A stretch of 64,000 nucleotides of DNA from Streptomyces avidinii (GCF_014650695.1 NZ_BMVL01000002.1:362721-426720), one strand, 5' to 3'. Shown: positions 25,806-34,830, numbered from the stretch's first letter. The notes: generated from the letters alone by a model not told the origin. Made by a program: numbers and translations.

Positions 25806-26378
25806 TCAGGGGGCGTCGATGAGTACCCGGCCGTCGGTCGGCACCGTTGCCGCGAGCCCGTTCGCGTACGCGTTCTGCACGCGGGAGCGCTCCGTCGCGT
25901 TGGGCACGGCGTTGGTGCAGGCCGTTCCGGCGCTGGACCCGGACATCAGCTGGGAGCACGGCCCCGGCTTGGTGTCCGGGAGGCCCAGGCTGTGGCCCAG
26001 CTCGTGCGCGGCGATGCGCGTCTTGTCGTACCCCTGGCTCACGGCCTGCGCGCCGAGTTCGACTCGGACCTGTCGTCCCGGACGGACAGGGCCGAGGGTG
26101 GCCTGCGGCCAGCCGGTGGTGGCGACGATGACGATCTCGGCCCGGGCCCCGGGCGCGGCCTCCACCAGCCGTACGTTACCGACGTTCGCATTCCAGGAAG
26201 CGACGCCGGCCGCGATGGCCGCTTCCCAGCCACCGGCCCGACTGTCGTCGTAACGGAGTGTCACTACCGCTGCGGTGGCGTCGGGTACGGGCGCGGGTGC
26301 CGCGGTCGCGGCGGTTGCCGCCGCGAGGACCAGTGCGGCGGCGGAGGTGCCGACTTTCAGCCAGGTGCCCAGAGACAT
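25806..26378 (-). CDS. snpA: Snapalysin-family secreted zinc metalloprotease
   Basis: A 190-residue pre-protein: signal peptide SAAALVLAAATAATAAP, then a roughly 155-residue M7 (snapalysin) domain with the extended zinc motif HELGHSLGLPD (residues 125-135; His, Glu, His and Asp ligands), the Met-turn-like LMSG and a disulfide pair (PGPCSQLMSG / TACTNAVPN). Snapalysins are small extracellular neutral proteases of Streptomyces that cut preferentially beside aromatic residues. ATG 26378 is preferred because AAGGAAG precedes it; a start at 26393 is also in frame. The usual divergent LysR activator is not present here. Confidence 0.9.
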   Translation of the reverse strand: MSLGTWLKVGTSAAALVLAAATAATAAPAPVPDATAAVVTLRYDDSRAGGWEAAIAAGVASWNANVGNVRLVEAAPGARAEIVIVATTGWPQATLGPVRPGRQVRVELGAQAVSQGYDKTRIAAHELGHSLGLPDTKPGPCSQLMSGSSAGTACTNAVPNATERSRVQNAYANGLAATVPTDGRVLIDAP

Positions 26379-26723
26379 GTCGTCTTCCTTCATGCGTGGG
26401 GGCCCGGCCCCTCGGCGGAGCCGGGGCACTGGAGACGCCGCCACCGCCCGCCTGTGGCCCGCGAGTTCGGACAGCCGCCCCTCCGGAGCCCTAAGAAGGT
26501 AGCCCCGCACCCCACCAACCCGTCATGCACCTGCCAGCCAATTCCCGCGGGCACTCCAGCCGATGCCCGGTCAGCGGGCGGCACCGTCCAGGTGCTCGCG
26601 CGGCCGGCACGGAGGAAACTTTGATTACGCCCCGGCGCCGCCCGCGTGCCAGGTGGCCGGCCGGATCTCCAGGGACCGCGGGTACGCGCTGATGCCCGGC
26701 TCGCCGTCGGTGCCTGAGCCAGG
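26379..26723. other. Intergenic stretch, no gene
   Basis: 345 bp between the snapalysin start and the next plus-strand ORF. It must carry the protease promoter. No palindrome, terminator or short ORF worth reporting was found. Confidence 0.35.
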
Positions 26724-27227
26724 ATGCCGCGGTCGCGTGCCTCCTGGAGACGTGTGGTGAGGCCGCTGTTGCCTGCCGAACTGACGGCCCCTTGTACCGC
26801 CATGTGGGGCCTGCTCGGCCAGCGGGGCGCCCACGCCGCCGTCTCCCAGATCTTCGACACCGAGGAGCCGGGGAGCCCGACGGTCAACTTCCTGTCGTCC
26901 TATGCGGGGACCGACGCCGTGACGGTCTTCGGCCGGCTGCGCACGGCACTCGCGGGCTGTCCATCGGTGGAGGAGGACGGACGCACGGTGACGATCCGGT
27001 ACGAGGACCTCGACACGGGGGGCTTCCCGGAGGACACCCTGCGCATCCGGATGACCATGACCGATGCGGGCTCCACCGGCCCCGCCGAGGTCATCGACCG
27101 CATCGTGACCCGGGTCGGCGTGTGCGTCACCGACCTCTCGGCGGCGGGAACGGAACCGTACCCGCGCGTCTCCGAGACGCCCGTCCTGCGCCAGATCGAC
27201 CGTCTCCGGGCCGCTCAAGGGCTCTGA
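26724..27227 (+). CDS. Hypothetical protein resembling the C-terminal part of actinobacterial exported sensor-domain proteins
   Basis: A 167-residue frame. From about residue 38 it reads VSQIFDTEEPGSPTVNFLSS, TVFGRLRTALAGCPSVEE, GPAEVIDRIVTRVGVCVTDL and TPVLRQIDRLRAAQ. This pattern, with two conserved Cys, resembles Streptomyces exported lipoproteins that carry a PknH-sensor-like fold. The expected signal peptide and first 60-80 residues are missing, and the first 37 residues look random, so the gene is probably 5'-truncated. The start at 26724 is uncertain. Confidence 0.5.
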   Translation: MPRSRASWRRVVRPLLPAELTAPCTAMWGLLGQRGAHAAVSQIFDTEEPGSPTVNFLSSYAGTDAVTVFGRLRTALAGCPSVEEDGRTVTIRYEDLDTGGFPEDTLRIRMTMTDAGSTGPAEVIDRIVTRVGVCVTDLSAAGTEPYPRVSETPVLRQIDRLRAAQGL

Positions 27228-27472
27228 AACCGCGTACGGCCCCGCCCCGACGGCTGGCCGGGGCCCAGGTACCGCCCGGCCGGACCATCGTGCGCCCCGC
27301 AGTGCTCCGGCCGCCCACCGCGACCGGGCCCCGTCCGCCTCCACCAGGCCCCGCACCGCCCGCTTGCTCGCGCGGTACACGGCGCCGTTCGCCCGGGCCT
27401 GCTGTGCCGCCGAGAACGAGGCACGATTCCTGGACTGCTCGCGGACGCCGTCGTGGACGGTCGACGTACGCG
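27228..27472. other. Intergenic debris
   Basis: The minus strand contains FSAAQQARANGAVYRASKRA and then VRGLVEADGARSRW at about 27300-27420. It reads like part of a coding region but has no start, and its family was not recognised. No other feature was seen. Confidence 0.25.
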
Positions 27473-28612
27473 TCAGCTGACCCGAAGACCGACCGCCAGC
27501 GTCAGTTCAAGGACCCGGTGCGGCAATGCGAGATCCGGAAACAGCTCCCGCAGCTGCGACATCCGGTACCGGACCGTCTGGGGATGGACGAACAACGCCG
27601 ACGCCACCTCGTCCCGCCTGCCCTGGTGCAGCAGCCACGCGCGCAACGTCTCCTCCAGCCGCCGTGCCGTCGCGACAGGCAAGGTCCGCAACGGTGCGAG
27701 CGCTCGGGCACGCAGGTCTGCGAACGCCTCCACGTCGGCGCTCAGCACCAGCTCGGGCAGGTGGTCCTCGGTGTCGCGAATATCGGAGGAGAGGGAGCGC
27801 GCGCGTACGGCTCGTGCGTACGAGGCGGACGCGCGAGTCCATGACCGGGCCGGGCCGACCACGGCGGTGCGGTCGGTCAGCTGCCGCAAGAGATGTGATC
27901 GGTCGGCATCGGGGACGAGCAGCACGCCGGTGGCGTCCGGCAGATCGTCGAGGACGAGGGTGCTCGGGTCGAGCGTGCGGTAGGCAGGCCGGGCCTGGGC
28001 GGCGGGCAGAAGGACCGCGGTCAGCGAGACCGGAGGCTGCCACCCGGCCCGTTGAACAGAGGCCAGCAGCACCTCCGGGCTCGCGCCGGCGAGGAGGTCG
28101 CGGGCCAGGTGTTCCAGGTGGCGCTCGTGGGCCCTGCCCCGGGCGGCCAGTTCGTCGGCGTGGCCCGCGGCGCTCGCGGCAGAGAGCTCGTCGATGTAGG
28201 CGAAGGTCAGCTCGGCGAACTTGGCGACCTCGGCGGCGGGCAGACCCACGGGTACGGCACCCGCTGCCAGGCATCGCCAGGCCACGCGGGCGCCGACGCG
28301 GTAGGCACTGAGCAGGGCGTCCATCGAACGGCCGTCGCGCACCTCGCCGCGGCCAAGCTCGTAGGCTGCGTCACCGCCGTCGACGCCTGTGGCGTTCCCG
28401 CTCGCGAGGTCCAGGTAGTGCCCCAGGGCGGTACGGACGGCTCGGCGGATGGTGGCGCCCATACGGCCCGAAAGGGCGTTGGCGTAGGGAGGGACCTCGT
28501 CGATGATCGCCTGGACGACCTCGTCGGCGGTGGTCTTCAGCGCGGCCCGAAGTGCGGTGACCGTCGTCTCGTCCAGGGCCAGTTCGCCGGCCCTCCGGAT
28601 TGCATGGCTCAC
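27473..28612 (-). CDS. PucR-family transcriptional regulator
   Basis: A 379-residue regulator: N-terminal RsbRD/GGDEF-like all-helical region (SHAIRRAGELALDETTVTAL, YELGRGEVRDGRSMDALLSA and YRVGARVAWRCL), a central CdaR-like GGDEF relic and the C-terminal PucR helix-turn-helix VASALFVHPQTVRYRMSQLR. GTG 28612 is chosen because AGGGA lies eight bases upstream; a TTG at 28633 is also in frame. It is divergent from the reductase/desaturase operon with 87 bp between, and an inverted repeat lies in that gap. Control of fatty-acid desaturation is the natural inference, as PucR/CdaR relatives commonly regulate adjacent divergent genes. Confidence 0.85.
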   Translation of the reverse strand: MSHAIRRAGELALDETTVTALRAALKTTADEVVQAIIDEVPPYANALSGRMGATIRRAVRTALGHYLDLASGNATGVDGGDAAYELGRGEVRDGRSMDALLSAYRVGARVAWRCLAAGAVPVGLPAAEVAKFAELTFAYIDELSAASAAGHADELAARGRAHERHLEHLARDLLAGASPEVLLASVQRAGWQPPVSLTAVLLPAAQARPAYRTLDPSTLVLDDLPDATGVLLVPDADRSHLLRQLTDRTAVVGPARSWTRASASYARAVRARSLSSDIRDTEDHLPELVLSADVEAFADLRARALAPLRTLPVATARRLEETLRAWLLHQGRRDEVASALFVHPQTVRYRMSQLRELFPDLALPHRVLELTLAVGLRVS

Positions 28613-28652
28613 GATTTTGTTCCCTGCGAACAATTCAGCCGATCAGATTTAC

Positions 28653-28668
28653 GTCCTGTGGTCAGGAC
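28653..28668. promoter_or_regulatory. Operator-like inverted repeat in the PucR/reductase divergent region
   Basis: GTCCTG (28653-28658) and CAGGAC (28663-28668) form a perfect inverted repeat around TGGT. It lies 41 bp from the PucR start and 32 bp from the reductase start, where both promoters must be. Assignment to PucR is inference. Confidence 0.45.
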
Positions 28669-28699
28669 TTTACCCCTTGAGGCGCAGCAAGCTGGAGTC

Positions 28700-29755
28700 A
28701 TGACGAGTACAGCCCTCCGCAGCAGGGCGTGGAAACTGCTGGAGATGGTCACGACGCCGCTGCTGCCGTCGGACTACCTCGACCTGGTCAGCCCGCTGCG
28801 TGCGGGCGCTGACCTGCGTGGGCGCATCGAGGCCGTGCACCCCGAGACGGCTGACGCCGCGACTGTCGTGATCAGGCCGGGACGGGGCTGGCGCGGCCAC
28901 ACAGCCGGTCAGTACGTGCGGATCGGGGTCGACGTCGACGGGGTGCGCCTGTGGCGTGCCTACTCCATCACCTCGCCGACAAACCGCCAGGACGGCCGCG
29001 TCACGATCACCGTGAAGGCGATCCCTGACGGCAAGGTCAGCAACCACCTGGTCCGCAGGGCGAAACCGGGCACGCTGGTCCAGCTCGACCAGCCGACCGG
29101 TGACTTCGTGCTGCCGCAGGCCAAGCCCGCCAAGGTGCTCTACCTGACGGCCGGCAGCGGGATCACGCCCGTGATGGGCATGCTGCGCGACATCGAGTTC
29201 GACGACGTCGTCATGGTCCACTGCGCGCCACAGCCGCAAGACGTGATCTTCCGCAACGAACTGCACGACCTGGTCGCGGACAGGAAGCTGCGGCTCACCG
29301 AGGTGCACACCGACACGGACGGCATGCTCGACATCGCCCGTCTCGACGAACTCGTGCCCGACTGGGCCGAGCGCGAGACCTGGGCCTGCGGGCCCGCGGG
29401 CCTGCTGGACGCCGCCGAAGAGCACTGGACCGAGCACGGCGTACAAGAGCGCCTGCATACCGAACGCTTCCGCCCCGGCATCGTCGTCGCCGGCGAGGGC
29501 GGCGAGGTCACGTTCAGCGCCACCGGCAAGACCGTCGACGCGGACGGCGCCACGCCGTTGCTGGACATCGGCGAGGAGGCCGGCGTGCTCATGCCCTCCG
29601 GGTGCCGCATGGGCATCTGCTTCGGCTGCATCACGCCGCTCAAGGCGGGCGCCGTCCGCGACCTGCGCACCGGCCAGATCACCGAGGCCGAGCCGGGCGT
29701 CCTCATCCAGACCTGCGTGTCCGCCGCGGCGGGCCCCTGCGACATCGAACGGTAG
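28700..29755 (+). CDS. Ferredoxin reductase-like electron-transfer protein for the desaturase
   Basis: A 351-residue flavo-iron-sulfur protein: FAD-binding domain with RAYSITSPTN (residues 87-96), NAD(P)-binding domain with LTAGSGITPVMGML (149-162) and ACGPAGLLDAAE, then a C-terminal plant-type [2Fe-2S] ferredoxin domain with CRMGICFGC (Cys302, 307, 310) and Cys339. This order matches the reductase that serves stearoyl-CoA desaturase in mycobacteria (Rv3230c-like). It is followed after seven bases by the desaturase, so the two form an operon. It would pass NAD(P)H electrons to the di-iron desaturase at the membrane. Confidence 0.9.
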   Translation: MTSTALRSRAWKLLEMVTTPLLPSDYLDLVSPLRAGADLRGRIEAVHPETADAATVVIRPGRGWRGHTAGQYVRIGVDVDGVRLWRAYSITSPTNRQDGRVTITVKAIPDGKVSNHLVRRAKPGTLVQLDQPTGDFVLPQAKPAKVLYLTAGSGITPVMGMLRDIEFDDVVMVHCAPQPQDVIFRNELHDLVADRKLRLTEVHTDTDGMLDIARLDELVPDWAERETWACGPAGLLDAAEEHWTEHGVQERLHTERFRPGIVVAGEGGEVTFSATGKTVDADGATPLLDIGEEAGVLMPSGCRMGICFGCITPLKAGAVRDLRTGQITEAEPGVLIQTCVSAAAGPCDIER

Positions 29756-29762
29756 GAGCACC

Positions 29763-30881
29763 TTGACCGCCATCGACCCCACCGCCCACCTGACCGCGGA
29801 GCAGATCGAGGAGCTCGGCCGCGAGCTGGACGCGATCCGCGACGAGGTGATCGCCGGCCGCGGCGAGGAGGACGCCGCCTACATCCGTAAGGTCATCTCG
29901 GCGCAGCGCAAGCTCGAGCTGGTCAGCCGGGGCGTGCTGCTGTTCTCCTTCTTCCCGCCCGCGTGGCTGATCGGCACCGCCGGTCTGTCCGTGGCGAAGA
30001 TCATGGACAACATGGAGATCGGCCACAACATCCTGCACGGCCAGTGGGACTGGATGCGGGACCCGAAGATCCACTCCACCACCTGGGACTGGGATCACGT
30101 CTCGCCGGCCGACCAGTGGAAGCACTCGCACAACGAGCTGCACCACACGTACACCAACGTCATCGGCAAGGACAACGACCTCGGCTACGGCATCATGCGC
30201 GTCGACGAGGACCAGAAGTGGCACCCGTTCCACCTCGGCCAGCCGCTGTGGAACTTCATCAACGCCTGCTTCTTCGAGTACGGCATCGCAGCGTACGACC
30301 TGGAGCTCGGCAAGAACCTGCACAAGCGCCGCCGCAAGAACCCGGAGTTCCGCGCACGGGCCAGGGCCGTGGGCCGCAAGATCCGCAAGCAGGTGCTCAA
30401 GGACTACGTGATCCACCCGCTGCTGTCGGGCCCGTCGTTCCTCACCACGCTCGCCGCCACGTTCACCGCCAACCTGGTCCGCAACATCTGGACCCACTCG
30501 GTGATCATGTGCGGGCACTTCCCCGAGGGCGTACAGGTCTTCGAGCGCCGGTCGATCAAGGACGAAACGCGCGGCCAGTGGTACCTGCGCCAGATGATGG
30601 GCTCGGCGAACATCAGCGGCAGCAGGGCCATGCACTTCATGACCGGCAACCTGTCGCACCAGATCGAGCACCACCTGTTCCCGGACCTGCCGAGCAACCG
30701 GTACGCCGAGGTCGCGGTGAAGGTGCGCGCGCTGTTCGAGAAGTACGAGCTGGAATACGTCACCGGGCCGCTCCCCAAGCAGGTGTTCTCCGCGTGGCGC
30801 AAGGTCTTCCGGCTCTCACTGCCGAACAAGAAGCCCAAGGTCAAAACGCCGGACCGCGAGCAGGAGCTCGTCGCGGCCTGA
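29763..30881 (+). CDS. Acyl-CoA (fatty acid) desaturase, DesA3-like
   Basis: A 372-residue integral-membrane di-iron desaturase with the three His boxes HNILHG (88-93), HSHNELHH (121-128) and HQIEHH (299-304) and hydrophobic segments around residues 55-80 and 222-250. It would introduce a cis double bond into acyl-CoA or phospholipid acyl chains, adjusting membrane fluidity. It starts seven bases after its reductase partner and is followed by a hairpin terminator at 30918, which makes a tidy two-gene unit divergent from the PucR regulator. Confidence 0.92.
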   Translation: MTAIDPTAHLTAEQIEELGRELDAIRDEVIAGRGEEDAAYIRKVISAQRKLELVSRGVLLFSFFPPAWLIGTAGLSVAKIMDNMEIGHNILHGQWDWMRDPKIHSTTWDWDHVSPADQWKHSHNELHHTYTNVIGKDNDLGYGIMRVDEDQKWHPFHLGQPLWNFINACFFEYGIAAYDLELGKNLHKRRRKNPEFRARARAVGRKIRKQVLKDYVIHPLLSGPSFLTTLAATFTANLVRNIWTHSVIMCGHFPEGVQVFERRSIKDETRGQWYLRQMMGSANISGSRAMHFMTGNLSHQIEHHLFPDLPSNRYAEVAVKVRALFEKYELEYVTGPLPKQVFSAWRKVFRLSLPNKKPKVKTPDREQELVAA

Positions 30882-30917
30882 TTCCCGGTATTGGTTCAGG
30901 TCTTTCGGCCATACCGG

Positions 30918-30943
30918 CCGTACCGGCGGCACCGCCGGTACGG
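30918..30943 (+). terminator. Terminator of the reductase/desaturase operon
   Basis: CCGTACCGGCGG (30918-30929) pairs perfectly with CCGCCGGTACGG (30932-30943) across a two-base centre, 37 bp after the desaturase stop. This is a strong GC hairpin, without a U-tract. Confidence 0.75.
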
Positions 30944-31401
30944 TCAGCCGGGGTGGAACAGGTCTGCACCTGCCGACCGGTGCCTTCCTTTTGACGCGGT
31001 TCCTTCGCCGCCGGGAACCTCCCGGCCTTCTGGCGCCACCCATTCCCCGCGGGTGCGGGGTCGACCCTGTCACCCCCGTTGCTGCGCTGTGCCGTGTCGC
31101 GCCGCATCACCTGGACAAGGCGCTGCCATATTCCGCTCGCCGGTCCGTAAACAGCCGGACGGCAGCACCCGTGCCGCACGGCTGCCGTCACGGCCGCCCC
31201 GGGGCCACCGCTCTGGTCCTCCCGACGGGCAGGCCATCGAGCGGGTACGGCTCTACGAGCGCCAGCAGCTCGACACCGGACTGTGGATGTATCGCATAGG
31301 CGTCCTCCTCCCGGCAACCGACCGTAGATCAGTACCTGCTTCCGGTCGTCGAAGAGCGGGTCGGGAGTCGGCGTCGAAGCCTGCTGCGGTGGGGAGGCGG
31401 A
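30944..31401. other. Gene-free stretch between two terminators
   Basis: About 460 bp between the desaturase terminator and the hydrolase terminator. No ORF with protein-like composition and no further structural element was recognised. Confidence 0.4.
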
Positions 31402-31440
31402 GCCGTACCGCTTCCCGTTGTCGGTGGGAAGCGGTACGGC
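31402..31440 (-). terminator. Terminator of the alpha/beta-hydrolase gene
   Basis: GCCGTACCGCTTCCC (31402-31416) is the exact complement of 31426-31440, with a 9-nt loop. It lies 17 bp beyond the stop codon at 31458 of the minus-strand hydrolase. Confidence 0.8.
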
Positions 31441-31457
31441 GCGTGTGTTCCGTTCGC

Positions 31458-32252
31458 TCAGGCGCTGTGCCGGGCGAGGAAGGTGGTGATGAGCTTCTGC
31501 CATTCCTCGGGGCGTTCCACCATGGGCAGGTGGCCGGTGTGGATCTCCACCAACTGGGCGCCGGGGATGGTGTCGGCGAGTTGGTGGTGCAGGCGGGTGG
31601 AGGTGAACCGGTCCTGGGTGGTGGAGATGACCAGGGTGGGCGCCTTGATGTGCGGCAGGTCGTCGCGGACGTCGGCGCGGGGGGCCAGCTCGGCGTGCTC
31701 GGGGGTGCCCTCGGCGACGCTCGCGGCGGTGAACTCGATCGCCTGCTGGAGCTGCTCGGCCGGCATTGCCTCCAGTGCGTCGGCGCCCAGGGCCATCATC
31801 GTCAGGTACTCGGCCAGCACTTCACGGTCGCCCGACTCGGCCAGCTTGCGCCAGATCGGCAGGGCGAGAGCGAGGTGGTTGTCCCGGTGGGGGAAGGTTG
31901 CGGTCAGCACGAGGGCGGTGACGCGCTCGGGGTGGCGGGCTGCCGCGCGGATGGCGACGGGGCCGCCGAGGGAGTATCCGGACAGTGCGAAGGTGTCCAG
32001 GCCTTCGGTGACGGCGGCGGTGACGAGCTGGTCGGCCAGGTCGTCCAGCGACAGCGGCGTGGCCGAGCGGGGGGTGTCCCCGCTGCCGGGGTAGTCGACG
32101 CCGACGACGGTGTGGCGGGTGGCCAGACCCTCCAGGATCGGTCCGAAGGTGCCGGCCACGCTGCTGCCGGCGCCGTGGGCGAGCGCGAGACCGGGGCCGG
32201 AGCCGAGAACGGTGCGGGCGAAGGTGGCTTCGGGCAGGGTGCGTGCGGACAT
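31458..32252 (-). CDS. Alpha/beta hydrolase
   Basis: A 264-residue single-domain hydrolase: GAGSS oxyanion region (27-31), VVGVDYPGSGDTP, nucleophile elbow LSGYSLGGPVAIRAA (Ser at about 94), an acid in ISTTQDRFTS and the catalytic His in HTGHLPMVERP. It is probably a cytosolic esterase/hydrolase. Start ATG 32252. It lies 330 bp downstream of the oxidoreductase in the same direction as the OYE operon and may share MarR-linked control or have its own promoter in the gap. The substrate is unknown. Confidence 0.88.
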   Translation of the reverse strand: MSARTLPEATFARTVLGSGPGLALAHGAGSSVAGTFGPILEGLATRHTVVGVDYPGSGDTPRSATPLSLDDLADQLVTAAVTEGLDTFALSGYSLGGPVAIRAAARHPERVTALVLTATFPHRDNHLALALPIWRKLAESGDREVLAEYLTMMALGADALEAMPAEQLQQAIEFTAASVAEGTPEHAELAPRADVRDDLPHIKAPTLVISTTQDRFTSTRLHHQLADTIPGAQLVEIHTGHLPMVERPEEWQKLITTFLARHSA

Positions 32253-32582
32253 GGGTATTCCAATCTGTGGGTGTGGGGCCAGGTCGTGCGGTGCTCGGGC
32301 CGCCGGCGGATCGTCTCCGGTGCCGGGGGCACGGCCCGGCCGTCGGGGTCGGGCGTGTGGGCGGCGGTCCGGGCAGGAGCGGGTCGTGGACCGAGTCCGG
32401 CATCGGGCGGTCTGCGCCGCCGGTCGGCGTGCGTAGTGGTGCTGATGCGGCCTGCGGCGGTGCGTCACTCGGCGAGGCGAAGGGATCGGTGCGGGGATGA
32501 AGGACTGCGGCCCCGGGGCCGCCTCGCCCGCCTAAGCAGCACGAGGCGGCGGCACGGGAAGTGGGGGGTGGGAAGTGGGAGG
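32253..32582. other. 330-bp gap between oxidoreductase and hydrolase
   Basis: No ORF or clear palindrome was found. None of the MarR-like sites seen at 34.7 kb recurs here, so any shared control of the hydrolase would have to come from read-through. Confidence 0.35.
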
Positions 32583-33488
32583 TCAGGGCAGCAGGACGGC
32601 CTTGCCCCGGTTGCGGTGGGCTTCCAGGTCGGTGTGCGCGGTGGCGGCCTCCCCGAGCGGATAGGTCCGCCAGATGGGCAGGGTGAGCATGCCGTCGGCG
32701 GCCAGTTCGACCAGCTGCGGCAGAGCGTCCTCGGCCTGGTCGGCGCTGCCGGCGCTGAAGCGGACGCCGTGCTGTGCGGCGGACATGTCGGCGATGGTGA
32801 TGACGTGTGCGCTGTCGCCGGTCAGGGCAACGGAGTCGGCGAGGACACCGGCGCCGGAGGCGTCGAGGACGAAGTCGACTCCCTGGGGCGCCGCGGCCCT
32901 CACCCGCTGCACCCAGCCGTCGCCGTAGCGGACGGCGGTGGCTCCGAGGGCGGTGACCCGCTCGATGTCGTGTTCGCCGACCGTTGTGATGACGGTGATA
33001 CCGCGGGTGACGGCCAGCTGCGCCGCGATGACGCCCACGCTGCCGCCGGCGCCGTGGACGAGCAGGGTCTGCCCCTTGCGCACGCCCAGCTGGGCGAGGA
33101 CGCGGAACGCGGTCCGGCCGACGGTCACCAGCGATGCCGCGACCTCCCAGGACAGCGCTGCGGGCTTGGCGACCGGCCGCTCCAGCAGTGCGTGCTCTCT
33201 GTAGCTGCCGCCCGCGGTGGCGCCGAGGACCTCGTCGCCCACGGCCGCGTCGGCTCCCTCGCCGACCGCTTCGACGACGCCGGCCGCGTCCAGTCCGGGG
33301 ATCACGGGGAAGCGCGCCGGGACGGCGCCGGCCATCAGGCCGGAGCGGATCTTCATGTCGAGCGGATTCACAGAGGCGGCCCGTACTCGGATCCGGACCT
33401 GGCCCGGGCCGGGCTCCGGTGCGGTGACCTCCGACAGCCGCAGCACCTCGGGGGTGCCGTACTCGGAGAAGGTGATCGCTTTGGACAT
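32583..33488 (-). CDS. NADP-dependent quinone oxidoreductase-like (zinc-independent MDR family) protein
   Basis: A 301-residue medium-chain reductase: N-terminal GroES-like domain (MSKAITFSEYGTPEVL, then VRAASVNPLDMKIRSG and PVIPGLDAAGVVEAVG) and a Rossmann domain with the nucleotide motif LVHGAGGSVGVIAAQLA. The zinc-ligand pattern of alcohol dehydrogenases is absent. Members reduce quinones or activated double bonds with NADPH. Start ATG 33488. It begins 41 bp after the old yellow enzyme stop, in the same operon, opposite a MarR gene. A role in electrophile/quinone detoxification is inferred. Confidence 0.9.
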   Translation of the reverse strand: MSKAITFSEYGTPEVLRLSEVTAPEPGPGQVRIRVRAASVNPLDMKIRSGLMAGAVPARFPVIPGLDAAGVVEAVGEGADAAVGDEVLGATAGGSYREHALLERPVAKPAALSWEVAASLVTVGRTAFRVLAQLGVRKGQTLLVHGAGGSVGVIAAQLAVTRGITVITTVGEHDIERVTALGATAVRYGDGWVQRVRAAAPQGVDFVLDASGAGVLADSVALTGDSAHVITIADMSAAQHGVRFSAGSADQAEDALPQLVELAADGMLTLPIWRTYPLGEAATAHTDLEAHRNRGKAVLLP

Positions 33489-33529
33489 CAGGAACTCCCA
33501 GGTGAGGGCCCCGTCGGCGGGGCCGCCGC

Positions 33530-34600
33530 TCAAGCGGTGAGGGTGGGGTAGTCGGTGTAGCCGCGGTGGTCGCCGCCGTAGAAGGTGGCCTGGTCCGGGG
33601 CGTTGAACGGACCCCGGGCGGCGAGGCGCCGGGGCAGGTCGGGGTTGGCGAGGAACAGTGCCCCGTAGGCCACCATGTCCGCGCTCCCGTCCTCGATCAG
33701 CTCGAGCGCGTCGAGGCCGGTGACGTCGGGGTGGGTGAACGGGTTGAGGACGAACGTGCCGGGCCATTCCTTGCGCAGTTGCGAGGTCAGTCCGGAGTCG
33801 GGGCCCTCCATCAGGTGCAGATAGGCAAGATCCAGACCTGCGAGCCGGTCCAGCAGGGCCCCGTAGACCTCGCCAGGGTTGTCCTCGACGATGTCGTTGT
33901 AGCGGTTTCCGGGCGAGATCCGCAGACCGACCCGCCGACCGCCGATCGCCTCGGTCACGGCCGTGACGACGTCGACGGCGAAGCGGATCCGGCCTTCGGC
34001 TGAGCCGCCCCAGGCGTCGGTGCGGTGGTTGGTGTTGTCCGCGAGGAACTGGTGGATCAGGTAGCCGTTGGCGCCGTGGATCTCCACACCGTCGAATCCG
34101 GCCTCGACGGCGTGGTGCGCCGCGGTCGCGAAGTCGGCGATGGTCTGCCGGATCTCCGCCTCGCTCAGCTCCTTCGGCGTGACGAATTCCTGCGGACCCT
34201 GGTGGGTGTAGACCCGTCCCTGGGCGGCGACCGCCGAGGGCCCCACCGGTGTCAGTCCGTCGGGCAGCAGGCTGGGGTGACCGATCCGCCCGGTGTGCAT
34301 CAGCTGCGCGAAGATCACCCCTCCCTCGCGGTGCACGGCGTCGGTCACCGTCCGCCAGGCCCGCACCTGGCCCGGCGTGTGCAGGCCGGGGGTGTCGGGG
34401 TAGCCCTGGCCGATGGGTGAGGGCTGGACGCCTTCGGTGACGATCAGCCCGGCGCCGGCTCGCTGCGCGTAGTAGGTCGCCATCAGCTCGGTCGGCTCCG
34501 CGCCCGGGCCGTGGGCACGGCTACGTGTCATCGGCGCCATCACGACTCGGTTCGCGAGGCGTGTGCCGCCCAGGACGATCGGATCGAAAGCAGTGGTCAT
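33530..34600 (-). CDS. Old yellow enzyme family alkene reductase
   Basis: A 356-residue FMN-dependent ene-reductase (NemA-like). Landmarks are [43 protein letters not shown], the substrate-binding pair in [37 protein letters not shown] and a terminal [17 protein letters not shown]. It would reduce alpha,beta-unsaturated carbonyls or nitro compounds using NADPH. Start ATG 34600. It is divergent from the MarR gene. Two CTGTCCAGACA-type sites lie 62-104 bp upstream, very likely the operator for this first gene of the operon. Confidence 0.95.
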   Translation of the reverse strand: MTTAFDPIVLGGTRLANRVVMAPMTRSRAHGPGAEPTELMATYYAQRAGAGLIVTEGVQPSPIGQGYPDTPGLHTPGQVRAWRTVTDAVHREGGVIFAQLMHTGRIGHPSLLPDGLTPVGPSAVAAQGRVYTHQGPQEFVTPKELSEAEIRQTIADFATAAHHAVEAGFDGVEIHGANGYLIHQFLADNTNHRTDAWGGSAEGRIRFAVDVVTAVTEAIGGRRVGLRISPGNRYNDIVEDNPGEVYGALLDRLAGLDLAYLHLMEGPDSGLTSQLRKEWPGTFVLNPFTHPDVTGLDALELIEDGSADMVAYGALFLANPDLPRRLAARGPFNAPDQATFYGGDHRGYTDYPTLTA

Positions 34601-34661
34601 GGTCGCTCCCTCGGGATGGGTGGCGCTCTGCGGGCCGGGCGTTTCGTGGCCCCCGCGAGCT

Positions 34662-34704
34662 GTTTACTGTCCAGACAAGTAAATTACCTGCCTGAACAGT
34701 AAAC
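34662..34704. promoter_or_regulatory. Tandem MarR-type operator upstream of the old yellow enzyme
   Basis: GTTTACTGT (34662-34670) and ACAGTAAAC (34696-34704) form perfect 9-bp outer arms. Inside are two imperfect dyads, around CTGTCCAGACAA and, on the other strand, CTGTTCAGGCAG. Both match the core of the perfect palindrome in front of the MarR gene at 34811-34830. Confidence 0.6.
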
Positions 34705-34810
34705 CTGCTTCTCGCTGCCTGGCAAGTGAGGCGTGCAGCACCCTAGACCTGTCCATACGCGTCACCTGACGAGCGGAACCACTGCTGATGGACCTGGATG
34801 TAGGTAGAGT

Positions 34811-34830
34811 TCTCCTGTCCAAACAGGAGA
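34811..34830 (+). promoter_or_regulatory. MarR autoregulatory palindrome
   Basis: TCTCCTGT-CCAA-ACAGGAGA is a perfect 8-bp-arm palindrome ending 11 bp before the MarR start codon and abutting its ribosome site. Core CTGTCCAAACAG resembles the two sites upstream of the old yellow enzyme, giving a shared consensus CTGTYCARRCAR. Confidence 0.65.

Noticed and set aside
30891..33551. An 886-codon plus-strand frame over the hydrolase/oxidoreductase region
   Set aside because: It is the mirror of two well-defined minus-strand enzymes and contains no recognisable domain.
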